Assembly (NCBI RefSeq): GCF_014649875.1
Contig: NZ_BMTW01000001.1
Span: 1,364,001-1,428,000 of the forward strand
DNA: 64,000 nt
Source of the DNA: Streptomyces rubiginosohelvolus
GTDB taxonomy: Bacteria; Actinomycetota; Actinomycetes; Streptomycetales; Streptomycetaceae
Direction of reading: 5' to 3'
The translations under genes and the position numbers were made by a program. This document shows positions 42,413-50,655 of this stretch, piece by piece (the stretch's first letter is position 1; the number at the start of each line of letters is the position of its first letter). The notes under the pieces were generated by a model, which worked only from the letters and a program-made list of their open reading frames with translations, had not been told where the DNA came from and did no database searches.

Positions 42413-43087
42413 TTATCGAACGGGTGATTTTGCGCAGGCTTGACTCCCGGCCGTCGGCGCGCAGCAGCCCTTGCCCCGCCACGCTTCGCGACCCTCCTTG
42501 ACCGCGATGCCGGCGATGGCCAGGGCGGCCACCGGATCCGCCCAGGACCAGCCGAACGCCGCGTTGAGGATCAGGCCGACGAGCAGGACGGCGGAGAGGT
42601 ACGTGCACAGCAGGGTCTGCTTCGAGTCGGCGACGGCGGACGCGGAGCCGATCTCGCGCCCCGCGCGCCGCTGGGCGGCCGACAGGAACGGCATGATCGC
42701 CAGCGAGAGCGCGGCGATGACGATGCCGAGCGGGGAGGGTTCGGCCTCGCCGGTCCCGGTCAGCGCGCGGACCGCGTCGACGGCGACGTACGCGGCGAGT
42801 GCGAGGAACGACACGGCGATGATCCGCAGGGCCGTCCTCTCCCGGGCCTCGCGCACCGCGTGCTCGCGCGCGGAGAACTGCCAGGCGACCGCGGCGGCGG
42901 AGGAGACCTCGATGACGGAGTCCAGGCCGAAGCCGATCAGCGCGCTGGAGGAGGCGAGCGTTCCGGCGGTGAGGGCGACGACCGCCTCGATGACGTTGTA
43001 GGCGATGGTGGCGGCGACCAGCAGCCGTATCCGGCGGGCGAGCGCGTCCCGGCGGGCCGGCGAGGGGCCGAGGGAGAGCGTGGTCAT
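42413..43087 (-). CDS. Cation diffusion facilitator-like metal exporter
   Basis: A 224-aa membrane protein with about five or six helices. GFGLDSVIEVSSAAAVAWQFS holds the helix-2 Asp of the transport site, and SASAVADSKQTLLCTYLSAVLL plus WADPVAAL the helix-5/6 acidic residues. The usual HxxxD is replaced by sequence with Asp and Cys, which may reflect a soft-metal substrate. The short C-terminus ends with a GKGCCAPTAG Cys pair. It shares one base with the ArsR gene stop (TGATG), so the sensor and exporter form one operon. Confidence 0.83.
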   Translation of the reverse strand: MTTLSLGPSPARRDALARRIRLLVAATIAYNVIEAVVALTAGTLASSSALIGFGLDSVIEVSSAAAVAWQFSAREHAVREARERTALRIIAVSFLALAAYVAVDAVRALTGTGEAEPSPLGIVIAALSLAIMPFLSAAQRRAGREIGSASAVADSKQTLLCTYLSAVLLVGLILNAAFGWSWADPVAALAIAGIAVKEGREAWRGKGCCAPTAGSQACAKSPVR

Positions 43088-43422
43088 CAGCAGCACCCCT
43101 CCGTCTCCGCGTCCGGGCAGGTGCGGTCGGTCTCGACGGCCACCACCGCGGAGCGCAGGTCGTCCAGCGCGGTACCGAGGCGTTCGTCGGCCAGCTCGTA
43201 GCGCGTGCGGCGGCCGTCCGGCGAGGTGACGACCAGGCCGCAGTCGCGCAGGCAGGCCAGGTGGTTGGAGAGCCGGGTGCGCGAGATGCCCAGGGCTTCG
43301 GCGAGGTCGGAGGGGTACGCCGGGGCCTCGCGGAGCGCGAGCAGGAGGCGGCAGCGGATCGGGTCGGCGAGCGCGCGGCCGAACCGCGCGAGCACCTCGA
43401 TGTCGGGAGCGACGGTCAGCAT
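43087..43422 (-). CDS. cmtR: CmtR-like ArsR/SmtB metal sensor (Cd/Pb type)
   Basis: A 111-aa winged-helix repressor. HTH region PSDLAEALGISRTRLSNHLACLRDCGLV. Cysteines fall at residues 57, 61 and 102, exactly the ligand set known for mycobacterial CmtR, which binds Cd(II)/Pb(II) through Cys57, Cys61 and Cys102. Further Cys at 24 and a terminal CC may add affinity. It should derepress itself and the downstream exporter when metal is bound. A leaderless-type promoter and palindromic operator lie upstream. Confidence 0.85.
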   Translation of the reverse strand: MLTVAPDIEVLARFGRALADPIRCRLLLALREAPAYPSDLAEALGISRTRLSNHLACLRDCGLVVTSPDGRRTRYELADERLGTALDDLRSAVVAVETDRTCPDAETEGCC

Positions 43423-43428
43423 GAAGTG

Positions 43429-43457
43429 ACAGTACAGCTCTTCCTGAATTCAGGGAA
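43429..43457 (-). promoter_or_regulatory. Promoter and operator of the cmtR-like operon
   Basis: On the minus strand, TACTGT (43434-43429) lies six nt before the ATG (leaderless type). Just upstream is the 12-bp palindrome CCTGAATTCAGG (43443-43454) within TTCCTGAATTCAGGGAA, positioned to block RNA polymerase. Confidence 0.7.
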
Positions 43458-43537
43458 GCGTGAACTATTTCTGATCTCCCGGGGCGTTCCGGAGGTCCAG
43501 AATCCGGACGCCGGTCCCCATGCGTGCATGTTGTATC

Positions 43538-43543
43538 TATGCT
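43538..43543 (+). promoter_or_regulatory. Leaderless-type -10 box of the gntR gene
   Basis: TATGCT six nt before ATG 43550. It sets the start downstream of an apparent in-frame ATG at 43520. Confidence 0.6.
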
Positions 43544-43549
43544 GTGCGC

Positions 43550-44233
43550 ATGCCTGCCGCATCCTCCGCCCCCGTACGGTCCACCCCCTCCTCCCTCAAG
43601 CGCCCGCCCGCCGCCGAGCGGGTCTACACGCACATCAAGGAAGCCGTCCTGGAACGGCGTTACGAGGGCGGGACGCTGCTCACCGAAGGGGATCTGGCGG
43701 ACGCGGTCGGGGTCTCGCGGACGCCCGTGCGCGAGGCGCTGCTGCGGCTGGAGGTCGAGGGGCTGATCAAGCTCTACCCGAAGAAGGGGGCGCTCGTCCT
43801 CGCCGTCTCCGCGCAGGAGATCAAGGACGTGGTGGAGACCCGGCTGCTGGTCGAGGAGTTCGCGGCGCGCAAGGCCGTGCCCGCGTCCCCGCAGCTGATC
43901 GAGCGCCTGGAACAGCTCCTGGAGGAGCAGCGGAAGCTGGCGAAGGCCGGCGATCTGGCGGCGGTGGCCGTCACGGACCGCTGTTTCCACGCCGAGATCG
44001 TCAAGTACGCGGGCAACGAGATCCTCTCGCGCCTCTACGACCAGCTGCGCGACCGTCAGCTGCGCATGGGCGTCGCGGTGATGGAGGCGCACCCGGGCAG
44101 GATCGAGGCCAACATCACCGAGCACGGTGAGCTGCTGGGGGCGATCCGGGCCGGGGACGCCGCCGGGGCGGCCCTGGTCGTGCGCCGCCATGTCGGCCGG
44201 GTGCGGGAGCTCGTGCGGGGTGAGGACCGGTGA
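43550..44233 (+). CDS. GntR-family regulator (FadR/FCD type)
   Basis: A 227-aa repressor: winged HTH (residues about 25-85; LADAVGVSRTPVREALLRLEVEGLI) and an FCD ligand domain with metal-site residues in VVETRLLVEEFAARKA, DRCFHAEIVKYAGNE and EHGELLGAIRAGD. FCD regulators sense carboxylic acids. The MFS gene downstream overlaps by 4 nt, so the ligand is probably a transported organic acid or its product. Confidence 0.92.
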   Translation: MPAASSAPVRSTPSSLKRPPAAERVYTHIKEAVLERRYEGGTLLTEGDLADAVGVSRTPVREALLRLEVEGLIKLYPKKGALVLAVSAQEIKDVVETRLLVEEFAARKAVPASPQLIERLEQLLEEQRKLAKAGDLAAVAVTDRCFHAEIVKYAGNEILSRLYDQLRDRQLRMGVAVMEAHPGRIEANITEHGELLGAIRAGDAAGAALVVRRHVGRVRELVRGEDR

Positions 44234-45537
44234 GTTCGGCCGCCCCCACGCTCTCCCTGCCCGGTGACCCGCCCGGCGGCCGGCGTGCCGCCTGGGTCTG
44301 GGGCATCGGCGTCGCCGTCTACTTCGTCGCGATCATCTTCCGGACGAGCCTGGGCGTCGCCGGACTCGACGCCGCCGACCGGTTCGACGTCAACGCCTCG
44401 GCGCTCTCCACGTTCTCCATCCTCCAGCTCCTGGTCTACGCGGGCATGCAGATACCCGTCGGGCTGATGGTCGACCGGCTCGGCACCAAGAAGGTCCTCA
44501 CCATCGGGGTCGTCCTGTTCACCGTCGGACAGCTCGGCTTCGCGCTCTCCCCCTCGTACGGGATGGCGCTGGCCGCGCGCGCCCTGCTCGGCTGCGGCGA
44601 CGCGATGACGTTCATCAGCGTGCTGCGGCTCGGCAGCCGCTGGTTCCCGGCCCGGCGCGGACCGCTGATCGGGCAGGTCGCCGCGCTGTTCGGGATGGCG
44701 GGCAACCTCGTCTCGACGCTGTTCATCGCGCGGGCGCTGCACAGCTACGGCTGGACCACGACGTTCGTGGGCAGTTCGCTGGCGGGCGTCGTGGTGCTGG
44801 TGCTGCTCCTGCTCTTCCTGAAGGACCACCCCGAGGGCCATGAGCCGCCGCCCGCCGAGCACGCCGGGGCCGCGTACGTCCGCCGGCAGATCGCCGCGGC
44901 CTGGCGGGAGCCGGGGACCCGGCTCGGGATGTGGGTGCACTTCACCACCCAGTTCCCGGCGATGGTGTTCCTGCTGCTGTGGGGAATGCCGTTCCTGGTC
45001 GAGGCGCAGGAGCTGAGCCGGGGCACGGCGGGCGCGCTGCTCACCCTGGTGGTGCTGTCCAACATGGTGGTCGGGCTCGTCTACGGGCAGATCATCGCCC
45101 GCCACCACGAGGCGCGGACCCCGATCGCGCTCGGCACGGTGGCGACGACGGCCCTGCTCTGGGCGTCCGCGATCTTCTACCCGGCCGACCACACGCCGAT
45201 GTGGCTGCTGATCGTCCTGTGCCTGGTGCTGGGCGCCTGCGGACCGGCCTCGATGGTCGGCTTCGACTTCGCCCGCCCGGCCAACCCGCCCGAGCGCCAG
45301 GGCACCGCCTCCGGCATCGTCAACATGGGCGGATTCGTCGCCTCGATGACCACTCTGCTGGCCGTCGGGGTCCTGCTGGACGCCACCGGCGACAACTACC
45401 GGGTCGCGTTCGCCTCGGTCTTCGTCCTGGAGGCGTTCGGCGTCGCCCAGATCCTGCGGCTGCGCCGACGGGCGGCCCTCAGGGAGCGCGAGCACCACGT
45501 GGTCAGCCGCGTCGAGGCCGTCCACGTGCCCGCGTGA
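44230..45537 (+). CDS. Major facilitator superfamily transporter
   Basis: A 435-aa, 12-helix membrane transporter. The signature after helix 2 is VGLMVDRLGTKKVL, and RALLGCGDAMTFISVLRLGSRWFPARRGP (split by position, about residues 116-145) is typical of nitrate/sugar-phosphate/organic-acid-like MFS proteins. GTG 44230 overlaps the gntR stop. The substrate is unknown. Confidence 0.88.
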   Translation: MSSAAPTLSLPGDPPGGRRAAWVWGIGVAVYFVAIIFRTSLGVAGLDAADRFDVNASALSTFSILQLLVYAGMQIPVGLMVDRLGTKKVLTIGVVLFTVGQLGFALSPSYGMALAARALLGCGDAMTFISVLRLGSRWFPARRGPLIGQVAALFGMAGNLVSTLFIARALHSYGWTTTFVGSSLAGVVVLVLLLLFLKDHPEGHEPPPAEHAGAAYVRRQIAAAWREPGTRLGMWVHFTTQFPAMVFLLLWGMPFLVEAQELSRGTAGALLTLVVLSNMVVGLVYGQIIARHHEARTPIALGTVATTALLWASAIFYPADHTPMWLLIVLCLVLGACGPASMVGFDFARPANPPERQGTASGIVNMGGFVASMTTLLAVGVLLDATGDNYRVAFASVFVLEAFGVAQILRLRRRAALREREHHVVSRVEAVHVPA

Positions 45538-45583
45538 CCCTCACTCCGGGGCGCGGGCACGTGCCCGTGAAGCGGTAACGGGG

Positions 45584-46408
45584 TCACGGTGTCACGGCGA
45601 AGTTGTCGAGGATCGCGGTGGCCAGCTCCTGGTCGCCCTCGACCTTGATCCGGTCGGCGACGGCCGCGTGGCGGACCCGGCCGCAGGCGAGGCGGACGTA
45701 GGTCTCCCAGTCCAGCGACAGCGTCACGGCGGGGCCCAGCGACGGCGCGCCGTCGATCGAACCGCGGCCCTCCGCGTCGACCCGGACCGTCCGCAGGAAC
45801 TCCACCGGGCCGTGCACGTCGAAGACGACCGCCGAGTTGGCCGGCGCGCCCGCGCTCTTGGCGACCACCTTCGGGAGCCCGAGGAGCAGCATGTCCCGGG
45901 TGATCAGGGCGCCGGGGGAGTCCAGGTTGCCCGGCTGGCCGAGCGTGGTGCGCAGGTCCTGCTCGTGCACCCACACGTCGAAGGCCCGCAGATTCAGCGC
46001 CGTTTCGAGGGTCTGCTCGGCGCCCAGGGGCGCGCGGACCTTGGTCTCGGGACTGCGCGACTCATTGCGGATCTGGCGGGCCCGGCGGATGAGGACGTAC
46101 TCCAGCTCAGCGGTGATCTCCGGGGAGGTGTGGTGCCGCCGGACGTCGACCTGCATCTCCATGTAGCGGGCGAAGTCGCTCTGCACGTGGTAGAGATCGC
46201 GCGGCAAAGTGTGGATCGGCCGGGGGTCGCCGAGCATCTCGCACTCCATGCCGATGACGTGCGACACGATGTCGCGCACCGACCACCCCGGGCAGGGCGT
46301 GCGGCGGTTCCACTCGCTCTCGGGAAGGGGCTTCACCAGCTCGGCTATCGCCTCGATGGAGTGGGTCGCGGCGTCGGTGTAGGGCTGGAGGCTGGGATGG
46401 ACGGTCAC
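45584..46408 (-). CDS. Maleylpyruvate isomerase-family (MDMPI/DinB-like) mycothiol-dependent enzyme
   Basis: A 274-aa protein. The DinB-like four-helix domain begins YTDAATHSIEAIAELVKPLP and contains WSVRDIVSHVIGMECEML, with the His of the metal site; a later RAFDVWVHEQDLR gives the second His. The C-terminal SCP2-like/MDMPI_C part includes VTLSLDWETYVRLACGR. Mycothiol dependence is inferred from family. GTG 46408 has GAGGGG upstream. Confidence 0.85.
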   Translation of the reverse strand: MTVHPSLQPYTDAATHSIEAIAELVKPLPESEWNRRTPCPGWSVRDIVSHVIGMECEMLGDPRPIHTLPRDLYHVQSDFARYMEMQVDVRRHHTSPEITAELEYVLIRRARQIRNESRSPETKVRAPLGAEQTLETALNLRAFDVWVHEQDLRTTLGQPGNLDSPGALITRDMLLLGLPKVVAKSAGAPANSAVVFDVHGPVEFLRTVRVDAEGRGSIDGAPSLGPAVTLSLDWETYVRLACGRVRHAAVADRIKVEGDQELATAILDNFAVTP

Positions 46409-46608
46409 GGGACCCCTCGTGCGGTTCTGCGGTGCATGGGCTGGAGAGAGCAGGGATGCTGGCGGGTGGGCCGGCTCTGACGGCACTGTCGGCGAGCTGC
46501 GTGGGAGGTTCGGTGGCTAAGTTACGCTGCGAGCAGGCACCCCGGCAGTGCTTTCGTGTGACGATCGTAGGCCCGTGTTGACGGCTTGAATGCCAGGACG
46601 GTGGTAGT

Positions 46609-47400
46609 GTGCGCGCCTCCCTCATCCAGATCGCAGTAGACCCGGACGAATCCGTCGAGGCCCGCAGAGTGCGAGCGGCCTCCCTGGTGGTCGCCCAGCG
46701 CGGCGCCGACCTGGTGGTTCTTCCCGAACTCTGGCCGGTCGGGGCGTTCGCCTACACCGCCTTCGAGGCGGAGGCCGAGCCGCTGGAGGGCCCCACGCAC
46801 GAGGCGATGGCGAAGGCGGCGGCCGAGGCCGGGGTCTGGCTGCACGCGGGCTCCTTCGTCGAACGCGCGGACGACGGCACCCTCTACAACACCAGCCTGG
46901 TCTTCTCGCCCGAGGGCGAGCGCACGGCCGCCTACCGCAAGATCCACCGCTTCGGTTTCGATCAGGGCGAGGCGGTGATGATGGGCGCGGGCGAGGAGCT
47001 GGTGACCGTCACCCTGCCGGACACCACCCTGGGCCTCGCCACCTGTTACGACCTCCGCTTCCCCGAGCAGTTCCGGGGCCTGGTCGACGCGGGCGCCGAG
47101 ACGCTCGTCGTCGCGGCGGGCTGGCCCGAGCGCCGCCGCTCCCACTGGACGCTCCTGGCGCAGGCCCGCGCCGTGGAGAACCAGGCCTACGTGCTCGCCG
47201 TCGGCACGGCGGGCACCCACGGCGACGTCCAGCAGGCCGGCCACAGCATCGTCGTCGACCCCTGGGGCGAGGTGCTGGCCCAGGCGGGCGCGGACGAGGA
47301 GGTCCTGACCGTCGATCTGGACGCGGACAAGGTACGCGCGACCCGCGAGCAGTTCCCGGCCCTGAAGGACCGCCGGCTGGGGCTGGCCCCGCCGCTCTGA
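46609..47400 (+). CDS. Carbon-nitrogen hydrolase (nitrilase superfamily)
   Basis: A 263-aa amidase of the Nit2/omega-amidase-like group. The Glu-Lys-Cys triad is visible in VVLPELWP, YRKIHRFGF and ATCYDLRFPEQF. Such enzymes hydrolyse amides such as 2-oxoglutaramate or deaminated glutathione in the cytosol. A TTGACG at 46578 suggests a promoter in the 200-bp gap upstream; nothing else is seen in that gap. Confidence 0.93.
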   Translation: MRASLIQIAVDPDESVEARRVRAASLVVAQRGADLVVLPELWPVGAFAYTAFEAEAEPLEGPTHEAMAKAAAEAGVWLHAGSFVERADDGTLYNTSLVFSPEGERTAAYRKIHRFGFDQGEAVMMGAGEELVTVTLPDTTLGLATCYDLRFPEQFRGLVDAGAETLVVAAGWPERRRSHWTLLAQARAVENQAYVLAVGTAGTHGDVQQAGHSIVVDPWGEVLAQAGADEEVLTVDLDADKVRATREQFPALKDRRLGLAPPL

Positions 47401-47434
47401 GGGCTGCCCGTGGTGGCGGTCGCGACGCCCTGTC

Positions 47435-47440
47435 TACAGT
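47435..47440 (+). promoter_or_regulatory. Leaderless-type -10 box
   Basis: TACAGT seven nt before ATG 47448. Confidence 0.55.
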
Positions 47441-47447
47441 GAGCGCC

Positions 47448-47834
47448 ATGGCTGAACAGGGCGCCGCTGAATCGACGTTGCTCCGTGGCACGGCGATCTT
47501 CGCCGCCGCTGCCACGGCCGTCCTCTACCTGCTCGGGCTTCTCCTCGTCGGCCTTACGGTCAGCGAGGTCGGGTCGGGAACGAACTCGACGCCCATGCAC
47601 CAGTGCGTGTACGCGTCCAACGTGCCGGAAGGCGCTCGGGTGGAGACGCACGAGGTGCGCTACCTCCCGGTGCACATCCTGTGCCGCACCACCGACGGCC
47701 GGGTGTTCAACAGCGGGACCGTCCCGTCCTGGCTCAACCCGGCTCTCGCGGTCTCCTTCGCTGCCACCATCGCCCTCGCGGGGGCGGCCTTCGTCCAGGC
47801 GGACCGGCGGGCCGCCGCGCGACAGGCGGGATGA
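47448..47834 (+). CDS. Small membrane protein of unknown function
   Basis: A 128-aa protein with two transmembrane helices (GTAIFAAAATAVLYLLGLLLVG and LNPALAVSFAATIALAGAAF) enclosing an external loop with two Cys (HQCVYASN and HILCRTTDG) that could form a disulfide. I do not recognise a family. The start at ATG 47448 agrees with the TACAGT box rather than an in-frame GTG at 47439. Confidence 0.7.
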   Translation: MAEQGAAESTLLRGTAIFAAAATAVLYLLGLLLVGLTVSEVGSGTNSTPMHQCVYASNVPEGARVETHEVRYLPVHILCRTTDGRVFNSGTVPSWLNPALAVSFAATIALAGAAFVQADRRAAARQAG

Positions 47835-47866
47835 GCCCCCGTCGGACCAGACCGCCCGGGCTTCAC

Positions 47867-47880
47867 GTTTCACGTGAAAC
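47867..47880. other. parS: parS centromere site 3
   Basis: A perfect GTTTCACGTGAAAC in the 73-bp gap between convergent genes. Confidence 0.93.
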
Positions 47881-47907
47881 AACGCACAGCCGCGCCCGGG
47901 CGGGCGC

Positions 47908-48399
47908 TCAGCCCTCGCTCTCCTTGTCCGCCAGGACGATCACGCACATCGCCACGGCGATGAGCAGCGCGGTGTCGGCGTCGTCCCGGACGACGTCGAT
48001 GCCGTACGTGTCCCGGAGGGTCAGCCAGCGGCGCGAGATCTGGGCCAGCAGCTCACCGTCGTACTCGATGGCGAACTCGCGGTCCAGGATCTTGCCGCTG
48101 ACGTCCAGCTCCGTACCGTCCACCAGCGTCACCCGGTAGTGGTTGCGGAGCAGCGACAGCCGCTTGCGCTTGACCTTCGCCAGCTCCTCGCCGCCCCGCT
48201 CGATGAGCATCGTGTCGCGCAGGCTGATCAGCTTCTGCCGCAGCTCGACCAGGACCCGGCCGTCGGCGTCCTTCAACTCGAAGGTGTCGCGCAGCCGCAT
48301 CGCCTTGCCGTCGACCAGGAAGACCTTCCGGCCCCCGTCGTCCTCGATCCAGTAGTCGTCGCCGATGGCGAACATCCGCTCACGTACGAGAAGTCTCAT
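47908..48399 (-). CDS. LURP-one-related (tubby-like C2 fold) protein
   Basis: A 163-aa protein. MRLLVRERMFAIGDDYWIED and the repeated LRDTFEL, LRDTMLIERGG and LTLRDTYGIDVV strands match the LURP-one-related/YxjI family, a small beta barrel whose C-terminal hydrophobic helix (ALLIAVAMCVIVL) is buried in the barrel rather than spanning a membrane. Molecular function unknown. The downstream side holds parS site 3. Confidence 0.85.
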   Translation of the reverse strand: MRLLVRERMFAIGDDYWIEDDGGRKVFLVDGKAMRLRDTFELKDADGRVLVELRQKLISLRDTMLIERGGEELAKVKRKRLSLLRNHYRVTLVDGTELDVSGKILDREFAIEYDGELLAQISRRWLTLRDTYGIDVVRDDADTALLIAVAMCVIVLADKESEG

Positions 48400-48463
48400 G
48401 GGGCACAGGTTCCCCCGGGGCCCGGCGGAATGCGCGCAGGCCGGGACGGTGTTGACTGGTGAC

Positions 48464-50281
48464 ATGGCAACACGTGCACGCGTCCGCGCCCCCGAACTCA
48501 TCGGCAAGGGCGGCTGGCTCAATACAGGCGACCAGCAATACACCCTCGCTGACCTGCGAGGACGCATCGTCATCCTCGACTTCTGGACGTTCTGCTGTGT
48601 GAACTGTCTGCATGTCCTGGACGAGCTGCGCGAGCTGGAGGAGAAGCACCGCGACACCGTGGTGATCATCGGCGTCCACTCGCCCAAGTTCGTCCACGAG
48701 GCCGAGCACCAGGCCGTCGTCGACGCCGTCGAGCGCTACGAGGTCCACCACCCCGTCCTCGACGACCCCGAGCTCGCCACCTGGAAGCAGTACGCGGTCC
48801 GCGCCTGGCCGACGCTCGTCGTGATCGACCCCGAGGGCTATGTCGTCGCCCAGCACGCGGGCGAGGGCCACGCGCACGCCATCGAGAAGCTCGTCGAGGA
48901 GCTGGAGGCCGAGCACGGGGCCAAGGGCACGCTCCGCCGCGGCGACGGCCCCTACGTCGCGCCCGAGCCCGTCGCCACGCATCTGCGCTTCCCCGGCAAG
49001 GCGCTGCTCCTGCCGGACGGCGGCTTCCTGGTCTCCGACACCACCCGGCACCGCCTGGTCGAGCTGGACGCCGACGGCGAGACCGTACGCCGCCACTTCG
49101 GCACCGGCGAACGCGGGTTGAGCAACGGCGGCCCGGACGAGGCCCGGTTCAGCGAACCGCAGGGGCTCGCCGTGCTCCCCGACGGCCGCGTCGCCGTCGC
49201 GGACACCGTCAACCACGCGATCCGCGCCCTGGACCTCACGACCGGGGTGACCAGCACCCTCGCCGGGACCGGCCGCCAGTGGTGGCAGGGGACCCCGACC
49301 AGCGGCCCGGCCCGCGAGGTGGACCTCTCCTCACCGTGGGACCTCGCCTGGTTCGGCGACCGGCTGTGGATCGCCATGGCGGGCGTGCACCAGCTGTGGA
49401 CGTACGACCCCGAGAGCGCGACCGTACGCGTCGCCGCCGGGACCACCAACGAGGGCCTGGTCGACGGGCCGGCCGCCGAGGCCTGGTTCGCCCAGCCGTC
49501 CGGGCTCGCCGTCTCCGCCGACGGGGAGCGGCTCTGGGTCGCCGACTCGGAGACCTCCGCACTGCGCTGGGTCGACCGCGACGAGCACGTCCACACCGCC
49601 GTCGGCACCGGCCTCTTCGACTTCGGCCACCGTGACGGGGCGGCCGGCCAGGCGCTCCTGCAGCACCCGATCGGCGTGACCGCGCTGCCCGACGGGTCCG
49701 TCGCGATCAGCGACACGTACAACCACGCCCTGCGCCGGTACGACCCGGCGTCCGGCGAGGTCACCACGCTGGCCACCGATGTCCGCGAGCCCAGCGACGC
49801 GGTGCTGGCCGACGGCGATCTCGTCGTCGTCGAGTCGGCCCGCCACCGGCTGACCCGCCTCCGGCTGCCCGAGGAGGCGGTCCAGGTCGCCGATCAGGCG
49901 CACCGCACCCAGCGGGCCACCACCGAGATCGCCCCGGGCACCCTCCGCCTCGACGTGGTCTTCCAGGCGCCCGCCGGGCAGAAGCTGGACACCCGCTACG
50001 GGCCCTCGACCCGGCTCCTGGTCTCCGCCACCCCGCCCGAGTTGCTGGCGGACGGCTCCGGCGCGGGGACGGACCTCGGGCGCGATCTGGTTCTCGCCGA
50101 CGGGGTGGCCGAGGGCGTGTTGCACGTCTCCGCGATGGCGGCGTCCTGCGACGACGACCCGGCCAACGAGTACCCGGCCTGCCATGTGCACCAGCAGGAC
50201 TGGGGGGTGCCGGTCCGCGTCACCGCGGCGGGCGTATCACGGCTGGCGCTGGTGCTCGCCGGGATGGACGAGCAGGGCTGA
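48464..50281 (+). CDS. Thioredoxin-like/NHL-repeat protein (NHLRC2-like)
   Basis: A 605-aa protein. The N-terminal thioredoxin fold (about residues 10-150) has LDFWTFCCVNCLHVLDEL with a CVNC site. A six-bladed NHL propeller follows: GGFLVSDTTRHRLVELD, GRVAVADTVNHAIRALD and GSVAISDTYNHALRRYD mark blades. A C-terminal beta domain with CDDDPANEYPACHVHQQDW ends the protein. No signal peptide is seen, so it is probably cytosolic. Similar proteins occur from bacteria to humans (NHLRC2). The biochemical role is unresolved. ATG 48464 is chosen at the thioredoxin boundary. Confidence 0.9.
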   Translation: MATRARVRAPELIGKGGWLNTGDQQYTLADLRGRIVILDFWTFCCVNCLHVLDELRELEEKHRDTVVIIGVHSPKFVHEAEHQAVVDAVERYEVHHPVLDDPELATWKQYAVRAWPTLVVIDPEGYVVAQHAGEGHAHAIEKLVEELEAEHGAKGTLRRGDGPYVAPEPVATHLRFPGKALLLPDGGFLVSDTTRHRLVELDADGETVRRHFGTGERGLSNGGPDEARFSEPQGLAVLPDGRVAVADTVNHAIRALDLTTGVTSTLAGTGRQWWQGTPTSGPAREVDLSSPWDLAWFGDRLWIAMAGVHQLWTYDPESATVRVAAGTTNEGLVDGPAAEAWFAQPSGLAVSADGERLWVADSETSALRWVDRDEHVHTAVGTGLFDFGHRDGAAGQALLQHPIGVTALPDGSVAISDTYNHALRRYDPASGEVTTLATDVREPSDAVLADGDLVVVESARHRLTRLRLPEEAVQVADQAHRTQRATTEIAPGTLRLDVVFQAPAGQKLDTRYGPSTRLLVSATPPELLADGSGAGTDLGRDLVLADGVAEGVLHVSAMAASCDDDPANEYPACHVHQQDWGVPVRVTAAGVSRLALVLAGMDEQG

Positions 50282-50290
50282 CGCGCCGGA

Positions 50291-50319
50291 CCGGGTCGCC
50301 CCTGCGCGGGGCGACCCGG
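50291..50319. terminator. Bidirectional terminator
   Basis: A 12-bp perfect stem CCGGGTCGCCCC/GGGGCGACCCGG with a 5-nt loop between convergent genes. Confidence 0.82.
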
Positions 50320-50330
50320 AGCGCCTGCCG

Positions 50331-50552
50331 TTACTGGTAGCGCTGCTGGTCGTCCTGGACGACCGTGGTGGTGGGCGGCACGACCATCCGGCGGCGCCGC
50401 GCGATGCTCATGTAGACGAAGACCCCCACGAGGCCGACGAGCATCATGATCCAGCCGACCAGGTCGACGTTCACGGTGTCCATCTTCCAGTCGGTGGCGA
50501 ACGCCAGGATCGCGCCCGCACCGATCAGGAGAATGCATCCTCCGAGTCCCAT
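50331..50552 (-). CDS. DUF6458-type small membrane protein
   Basis: A 73-aa protein with two transmembrane helices (GGCILLIGAGAILAFA and WIMMLVGLVGVFVYMSIA) separated by TDWKMDTVNVDLVG, then a basic RRRR and a polar tail. This arrangement is the actinobacterial DUF6458 pattern. Function unknown. ATG 50552 begins MGLGGC. Confidence 0.82.
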   Translation of the reverse strand: MGLGGCILLIGAGAILAFATDWKMDTVNVDLVGWIMMLVGLVGVFVYMSIARRRRMVVPPTTTVVQDDQQRYQ

Positions 50553-50655
50553 GAATTCCGCCTCCTCGACCGCCCGGTGAGTCCGGGCCGGTGTACGACT
50601 CGCGTACCCGGCCCGGCAACAACCATGTGCGCGGAGGCGGTTGGGCGTAATCCGG

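Noticed and set aside
45554..45567. CGGGCACGTGCCCG palindrome between the MFS and MDMPI-type genes
   Set aside because: It resembles parS only in its central CACGTG and lacks the GTTT/AAAC flanks; as a hairpin it has no loop or T-tract.
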